DNA of 10,812 bases, taken from the NCBI GenBank assembly GCA_030149585.1, contig JASFBJ010000109.1, forward strand, positions 1-10,812. The letters are read 5' to 3'. Of the stretch, positions 7,110 to 10,812 are shown one piece after another. The notes under the pieces are model-generated. The model saw only the letters and a program-made list of their open reading frames with translations. It was not told the origin of the DNA and did not search any database. The stretch's first letter is position 1; each line of letters opens with the position of its first letter. Made by a program: the position numbers and the translations under genes. This stretch comes from Desulfobacterales bacterium (GTDB lineage: Bacteria > Desulfobacterota > Desulfobacteria > Desulfobacterales > JASFBJ01).

Positions 7110-8228
7110 GTGATGGTGTATATGGGCATAGTTAGAATCAACGATACCAGTGGTGCAACAATTGCAATTCCCGTATTTGTTGCATTCCTGATCGTAGGAT
7201 ACAGATTATATGAACCACTGAAACTCCTGATGGCCGAGTATGCCATTTTGCACTATATGAATGTAAGCGTGAAAAGAATCATCCAAATGATGTCCGGCAT
7301 AAAGCTTGGAATCTTTGATGTACTACAGAGTCCTCTGAGAGCTTCCGAAGTAGCATCCAGGCTTGAACTTGATCCGGTCAATACTGAAATTTTTCTCAAT
7401 TCTCTTTGCATTATAGATATTGTTGAAAAAAATCAGTCCTTTTATCAGAACATGGAAGATACAAATGCATATCTGGTTAAGGACAAGCCGGAATACATCG
7501 GCACAATGCTTGAATTTATGAAGGAACAGATAATTGATGTTATGGATCATGTTCCAAAATTGGTAAAAAATGGTCCTGACCCGGGGATTCTTCCAGGTGA
7601 TTTTTCATCTCCTCTTTTCTGGGCAGAATCCACAAGAAGCAATGCTGCATGGATAATTGCCGGTGGCTTTGCCCCTGCCCTTGAAATAATCACCAGTCTT
7701 CCGGAGTTTAATTCATGGGAAAAAATGCTTGATCTTGGAGGAGGTTCGGGCCTATGCTGCATTTCCATTATTAAGGCGCATCCTTCCTTAAAAGGAGTTG
7801 TTTTTGACCAGCCGCCTGTTGTACCTGTTACACAGGAATTTATAAAAAAATACAACATGGAAGATCGTATTGAAACAATGGCAGGCAACTACCTTGAAGA
7901 TTCCATTGGTCAGGATTATGACCTGATATTCGCATGTGCAACACTTAATTTTGCAAAAAATAATCTTGATGAATTATTCCATAAAATTCTGAATGCATTG
8001 AATCCGGGAGGGTTATTTATAACTTTTCAGGATGGAATGACCCATGATAAGACCAGACCTGATGTAATGCTGGGGCACACTCCCCATGCCCTTGCCATGG
8101 GAAAAGATATGAGTTTTAACCAGGGTGAAATAGCAGAGGCCATGATTCGTACAGGATTTAAGACAGTTCAGTCCCGCACCCTGAAAACACCTTTGCATGA
8201 TATGGATCTTGATATTGCAAGGAAATAA
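7110..8228 (+). CDS. Chimeric protein: ABC-exporter membrane-helix remnant fused to SAM methyltransferase MT2
   Basis: From about residue 60 this is a second O-methyltransferase-family-2-type enzyme, homologous to MT1: LGIFDVL and EVASRLELD in the dimerisation/winged-helix part, SAM motif I MLDLGGGSGLCCISI (206-220), VFDQP (231-235), DYDL (269-272), LNPGG (297-301), and a shared DIARK end. Where related enzymes have a catalytic His, it reads ATLNFAKN. Residues 1-57 are unlike a methyltransferase: IPVFVAFLIVGYRLYEPLKL, a short stretch, then a SVKRI end match the last membrane helices of ABC exporter-fold transporters, just before the nucleotide-binding domain. The start is unsettled: GTG 7110 and the ATGs at 7113, 7122, 7230, 7257 and 7287 all lack a ribosome-binding site, and the frame is the same as that of GTG 6762. 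The methyltransferase half could be translated by read-through, by coupling, or not at all. Confident for the methyltransferase domain, moderate for the chimera. Confidence 0.82.
   Translation: MMVYMGIVRINDTSGATIAIPVFVAFLIVGYRLYEPLKLLMAEYAILHYMNVSVKRIIQMMSGIKLGIFDVLQSPLRASEVASRLELDPVNTEIFLNSLCIIDIVEKNQSFYQNMEDTNAYLVKDKPEYIGTMLEFMKEQIIDVMDHVPKLVKNGPDPGILPGDFSSPLFWAESTRSNAAWIIAGGFAPALEIITSLPEFNSWEKMLDLGGGSGLCCISIIKAHPSLKGVVFDQPPVVPVTQEFIKKYNMEDRIETMAGNYLEDSIGQDYDLIFACATLNFAKNNLDELFHKILNALNPGGLFITFQDGMTHDKTRPDVMLGHTPHALAMGKDMSFNQGEIAEAMIRTGFKTVQSRTLKTPLHDMDLDIARK
7113..7280 (+). pseudogene. Remnant of ABC exporter-fold transporter (YbtP/YbtQ/IrtAB-like) membrane domain
   Basis: These bases encode the hydrophobic segment VYMGIV...TIAIPVFVAFLIVGYRLYEP and the cytoplasmic continuation KLLMAEYAILHYMNVSVKRI. 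The G-YRLYEPL and S-x-KRI pattern is that of the sixth membrane helix and coupling region in ABC exporter-fold permease-ATPase fusions. No Walker motifs follow; instead the methyltransferase begins. I infer a leftover of a deleted transporter gene. The exact left edge, where DUF6064 ends and this begins, cannot be fixed between about 7100 and 7150. Confidence 0.5.
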
Positions 8229-8332
8229 AGGGTATGTCATTATATTGCTCTATTATTTTATGATGTCAATAACCATGGGGGCTATCGCCTGTCAGGCAGG
8301 GCTTCTTATCTTTTGAAAAAGGAAAATTAAAC

Positions 8333-9139
8333 ATGGAAAGTAAACTTTCAGGAGTTCCTGAAACAATGCTTATCCCTCTTTGGGCACGGGCCCAGGAAAC
8401 AAGGCAGGATAACCCGATCATAAAAGATGAAAAAGCAGTGGAAATGGTTTCAGCCATTAATTACAATTTTTCTAAATTTAATAAAGCCTGGATGACCCAG
8501 GTTGGAGTTACCATAAGAACTAAACTCATTGATAATGCCGTATATGATTTTTTAAAGAGGAAACCAAAAGCCATTATAATTAATTTAGGGGCTGGTCTTG
8601 ATACTCGTTTTGAACGTCTGAATCATGACAGCATTAAGTGCTGGTATGACATTGATCTGCCTGGCTCAATTACCCTGAGACGCAAATTCGTAACAGAAAA
8701 AGACAATAATAAATTCATTGCCAGATCAATTTTTGATTATACATGGATAGATGAAATCAACCATAGAAACAGACCTGTGCTGATTATAGCAGAAGGGTTA
8801 TTTATGTATTTTTCCGAAGATGAACTCAAACCGTTTTTTAATAAATTGATTAAACATTTCAAGGGAGCAGAGATGCTTTTTGAAATGCTCGCTCCATTTA
8901 TGGTGGGAAAAAGCAAGAGGCATGAGACTGTGAGCAAAATCAGCAGTCAATCAGAATTTAAATGGGGATTAAAGGACAGCCGGATAATGGAGTCATGGAA
9001 TAATAGATTAAAATTTAAGAGGGAGTGGAACTACTTTGATTTTCATAAAGATAGATGGAAATGGGTCGGGGTCATAGCAAGATTACCGTTTATAAGACCT
9101 AAACTGGCAACCAGGATTGTGAATATTACATTTGTGTGA
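8333..9139 (+). CDS. Class I SAM-dependent methyltransferase, LCM/TcmP family
   Basis: Third methyltransferase of the locus, from a different family than MT1 and MT2. The 268-residue protein opens with SGVPETMLIPLWARA and DEKAVEMV, the typical leucine carboxyl methyltransferase (PF04072-like) entry also found in the tetracenomycin O-methyltransferase TcmP. SAM motif I is IINLGAGLDTRFER (about 82-95), followed by the acidic WYDIDLP (104-110) and AEGLFMYFSEDEL (153-165), all family hallmarks. Known members methylate carboxyl or hydroxyl groups of proteins, polyketides or other small molecules; the substrate here is unknown. AAAAAGGA at 8316-8323 supports the ATG at 8333. It lies 104 bases after MT2; that gap holds only a short GCCTG-T-CAGGC palindrome (8287-8297), so an internal promoter cannot be excluded. 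The gene is strongly AT-rich compared with the ABC genes. Confidence 0.9.
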   Translation: MESKLSGVPETMLIPLWARAQETRQDNPIIKDEKAVEMVSAINYNFSKFNKAWMTQVGVTIRTKLIDNAVYDFLKRKPKAIIINLGAGLDTRFERLNHDSIKCWYDIDLPGSITLRRKFVTEKDNNKFIARSIFDYTWIDEINHRNRPVLIIAEGLFMYFSEDELKPFFNKLIKHFKGAEMLFEMLAPFMVGKSKRHETVSKISSQSEFKWGLKDSRIMESWNNRLKFKREWNYFDFHKDRWKWVGVIARLPFIRPKLATRIVNITFV

Positions 9140-9189
9140 ACTTCTAAATATCACAGTTCTTGTAATTATTAGCCTTCCGGATTCAAACA

Positions 9190-9232
9190 ATCAAGGATGG
9201 TTGTATCGAATACACCTATTCCTTGATCAAGG
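9190..9232. repeat. Imperfect hairpin plus overlapping CCTTGATCAAGG palindrome
   Basis: ATCAAGGA (9190-9197) pairs with TCCTTGAT (9220-9227), and inside it TGTAT-CGA-ATACA (9202-9214) forms a second perfect stem. The right arm also belongs to a 12-base perfect palindrome CCTTGATCAAGG (9221-9232), so TCAAGG occurs three times within 43 bases. There is no T-run after it, so it is not a typical terminator. It may be an operator or a decayed element end. Confidence 0.4.
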
Positions 9233-9315
9233 TGAAAGAAATTCATCTCTGGCCTGTAGAAAAGAAACAGAGTGTCTATTGTGATACCTGTTTTCAACTT
9301 GCATTTTTCAAAACT

Positions 9316-9357
9316 CAATGCTATTGTGATTTATTCGGATAATTCACAATAGCATTG
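9316..9357. repeat. 42-base near-perfect palindrome before the AAA/DUF4143 ATPase gene
   Basis: CAATGCTATTGTGA (9316-9329) and its exact reverse complement TCACAATAGCATTG (9344-9357) form 14 pairs. After one T-T mismatch, four further pairs (9331-9334 with 9339-9342) close a TCGG loop. The right arm touches the GGGGG ribosome-binding stretch (9357-9361) of the gene starting at 9368, so an RNA hairpin could limit its translation. As DNA it could be an operator or an element end. No T-run follows. Confidence 0.75.
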
Positions 9358-9367
9358 GGGGTATTCC

Positions 9368-10516
9368 ATGGAACTTGCAAGACTTCTTAATATCACAGAT
9401 CTTTTGACCAGGAAATCTTTTTTCCTGTTTGGACCCAGAGCAACCGGGAAATCAACTTTAATCAAACAGCAGTTGTCTGAAACTGCTACAATTATTGATC
9501 TTCTGGATTCCAGATTGTATCTGCGGCTATTGGGTTCTCCTCATGACCTGGAATCCATAATTGATTCAGCACACAAAGACAAAATCGTTGTTATTGACGA
9601 GATACAACGAATCCCGGAACTTCTCAATGAAGTCCACAGGCTGATCGAAAATAAAAAAATCACCTTCCTGCTCACCGGCAGCAGCGCCAGAAAATTACGC
9701 CGGGGAAAAGCAAATTTGTTGGCTGGTCGGGTATGGGAATCGGGGATGTTTCCCTTAACCTGGAAGGAAATAACTGATTTCGATCTTGACAAATTTCTTC
9801 ACTATGGCGGGTTACCAGCAGTTTATTTGAGTAATTATCCTGCCGAAGAGCTTGATGCTTATGTCAACACCTATCTGAAAGAAGAAATAATGGCCGAAGG
9901 TCTTATTCGAAAATTACCACCGTTTTCACGATTTTTGCGCTCCATTGCCCTGGCAAATGGTGAGATGATCAATTTTACTAAACTGGCAAACGACTGCCAG
10001 GTACCGCCATCCACAGTCACTGAATATGTGTGTCTTCTTGAGGACACTCTGGTGGGCTGTCTCCTGCCTGCCTGGACAGAATCCCGAAAGCGCAAAGCAA
10101 TCAGTACAGCAAAATTTTATTTTTTTGACCCGGGTGTGACCCACATGCTGGCAGGAACCCGGATACTTGACCGCAATTCCAACCTGTATGGTAAGAGTTT
10201 TGAACAATTTATCTGGATGGAAATACGGGCATATTTAAGTTACACTCGAAAAAAATGTGAACTTGCATACTGGCGTTCCAGCCATGGTTATGAAGTTGAT
10301 TTTTTAATTGGTACGGAAACAGCTATAGAAGTTAAGGCATCACAAAGAGTGTCCCATCGAGACCTTCGAGGGCTAAAGGCCCTTAAGGAAGAAAATATTT
10401 TTAAAAAATATATTCTTGTGAGTCAGGATATGATCAATACCCGTAAAGGCAATTTTCAAACCCTTTACTGGGCAAAATTTCTAAAGGATTTATGGGCAGA
10501 TAAATTTTGTTCCTGA
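9368..10516 (+). CDS. AAA_14/DUF4143 family ATPase
   Basis: A 382-residue protein with the complete layout of the ATPase-plus-DUF4143 family. The AAA domain has Walker A GPRATGKST (22-30), Walker B IVVIDEIQRIPEL (73-85) and a sensor-like LLTGSSARKLRRGKANLLAG (101-120). A winged-helix-like DUF4143 region follows (about 165-270: YLKEEI, VPPSTVTEYVCLLEDT, FYFFDPGV). The tail has a PD-(D/E)XK-nuclease-like core, GYEVDFLIG (307-315) with AIEVKAS (319-325). The start at 9368 has GGGGG six bases upstream. The family is widespread and often multicopy in bacteria and archaea; its role is not established, with links to toxin-antitoxin or mobile DNA only proposed. It is set off from the methyltransferase operon by a 228-base gap with palindromes and is probably independently regulated. 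Confidence 0.92.
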   Translation: MELARLLNITDLLTRKSFFLFGPRATGKSTLIKQQLSETATIIDLLDSRLYLRLLGSPHDLESIIDSAHKDKIVVIDEIQRIPELLNEVHRLIENKKITFLLTGSSARKLRRGKANLLAGRVWESGMFPLTWKEITDFDLDKFLHYGGLPAVYLSNYPAEELDAYVNTYLKEEIMAEGLIRKLPPFSRFLRSIALANGEMINFTKLANDCQVPPSTVTEYVCLLEDTLVGCLLPAWTESRKRKAISTAKFYFFDPGVTHMLAGTRILDRNSNLYGKSFEQFIWMEIRAYLSYTRKKCELAYWRSSHGYEVDFLIGTETAIEVKASQRVSHRDLRGLKALKEENIFKKYILVSQDMINTRKGNFQTLYWAKFLKDLWADKFCS

Positions 10517-10555
10517 TCTTTTTTCCTAAACCTGGTATTGCATCATCACCAACAC

Positions 10556-10812
10556 TTACATGCTGTCAAAAATTCTTTGTAGTTCCTCAACCATATAAAG
10601 GGGAAGAGAGAGCAATTTGAATGTGCCGGACGCTCCTGGCAAAGAAAAATTTGAATCTTGGATGGCCGGCAGGTCGGCATTGAAGCGGACTCCAAATTTA
10701 ACTCCCTTTTCTTTAAAAAATACCTGCAAAGATTTCAGGGTTCCGGTTTTTCCAGCCTTCACCTCCACCGGAAAGATCATGCTGCGGAAAGCCTGGACAT
10801 AATCAACCTCGG
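10556..10812 (-). CDS. C-terminal part of a second AAA_14/DUF4143 ATPase (5' part outside window)
   Basis: On the minus strand the frame runs from the window end to a TAA at 10556-10558, with no stop at the edge, so this is the 3' end of a larger gene; the internal Met near 10780 is not the start. The visible residues include EVDYVQAFRS and FPVEVKAGKTGTLKSL, then VRFNADLPAI and a LSLPLYMVEEL end. EVDY...VEVKAGKTG is the nuclease-like C-terminal core of DUF4143 proteins, and the LPLYMVEEL ending is typical of one subgroup. It belongs to a different subgroup from the plus-strand ATPase, whose tail reads VEVKASQRV-like, so it is not a recent duplicate. The two genes converge with 39 bases between their stops and no clear terminator. 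Confidence 0.8.
   Translation of the reverse strand, partial: EVDYVQAFRSMIFPVEVKAGKTGTLKSLQVFFKEKGVKFGVRFNADLPAIQDSNFSLPGASGTFKLLSLPLYMVEELQRIFDSM

Noticed and set aside
8287..8310. GCCTG-T-CAGGC before the LCM-type gene as a terminator
   Set aside because: Only four pairs can form with a real loop and the following tract is not a T-run.
9161..9339. Open frame containing CDTC and CYC, reading like part of a small Cys-rich protein
   Set aside because: It has no ATG or ribosome-binding site, overlaps the palindromes and matches no family I recognise; most likely non-coding.
10617..10802. Plus-strand open frame of 61 codons at the window end
   Set aside because: It lies opposite the DUF4143 C-terminal frame, which has clear family motifs.

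Overview
The window is from a Gram-negative bacterium, shown by a TonB-dependent outer-membrane receptor and a periplasmic ABC uptake system. The mix of genes (PchR/YbtA-like regulator, FyuA-like receptor, class I methyltransferases, DUF6064 fragment, DUF4143 ATPases) and the moderate-to-low GC suggest an anaerobic deltaproteobacterium such as a Desulfobacterales member. That placement is inference from gene content and cannot be proven from the window. No tRNA, rRNA, CRISPR array or complete insertion sequence was seen.

Layout. Bases 1-768 hold the 3' part of an AraC-family regulator of the PchR/YbtA type. Bases 769-1040 are the regulatory gap. Bases 1041-9139 form a long same-strand series that looks like an operon: a FyuA-like TonB-dependent receptor (1041-3194), a SAM methyltransferase (MT1, 3332-4372), a NitT/TauT-type ABC importer made of binding protein, permease and ATPase (4375-6765, overlapping stop and start codons), a frame-disrupted DUF6064 membrane-protein gene (6762 to about 7108), a chimeric gene that joins the last membrane helices of an ABC exporter-fold transporter to a second methyltransferase (MT2, 7110-8228), and a third, unrelated LCM/TcmP-type methyltransferase (8333-9139). 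After a gap with a large palindrome come two AAA_14/DUF4143 ATPase genes that face each other (9368-10516 on plus; 10556 to the window end on minus, partial).

How the genes may work together. Regulator plus receptor is the arrangement of yersiniabactin/pyochelin-type siderophore uptake. The transported compound would cross the outer membrane through the receptor and the inner membrane through the NitT/TauT-type importer. Three SAM methyltransferases in the same transcription unit, with no NRPS or PKS assembly genes in view, suggest that a captured or locally made small molecule is methylated. The exporter-fold fragment resembles the transporter type (YbtP/YbtQ/IrtAB) normally paired with such receptors, so the locus may have lost that transporter and kept, or gained, the NitT/TauT one. 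The substrate cannot be told from sequence.

The region from about 7100 to 9140 is clearly more AT-rich than the ABC genes before it. With the broken DUF6064 gene and the chimeric junction, this points to a rearrangement point near 7100. The DUF4143 ATPases downstream are probably an unrelated accessory module.
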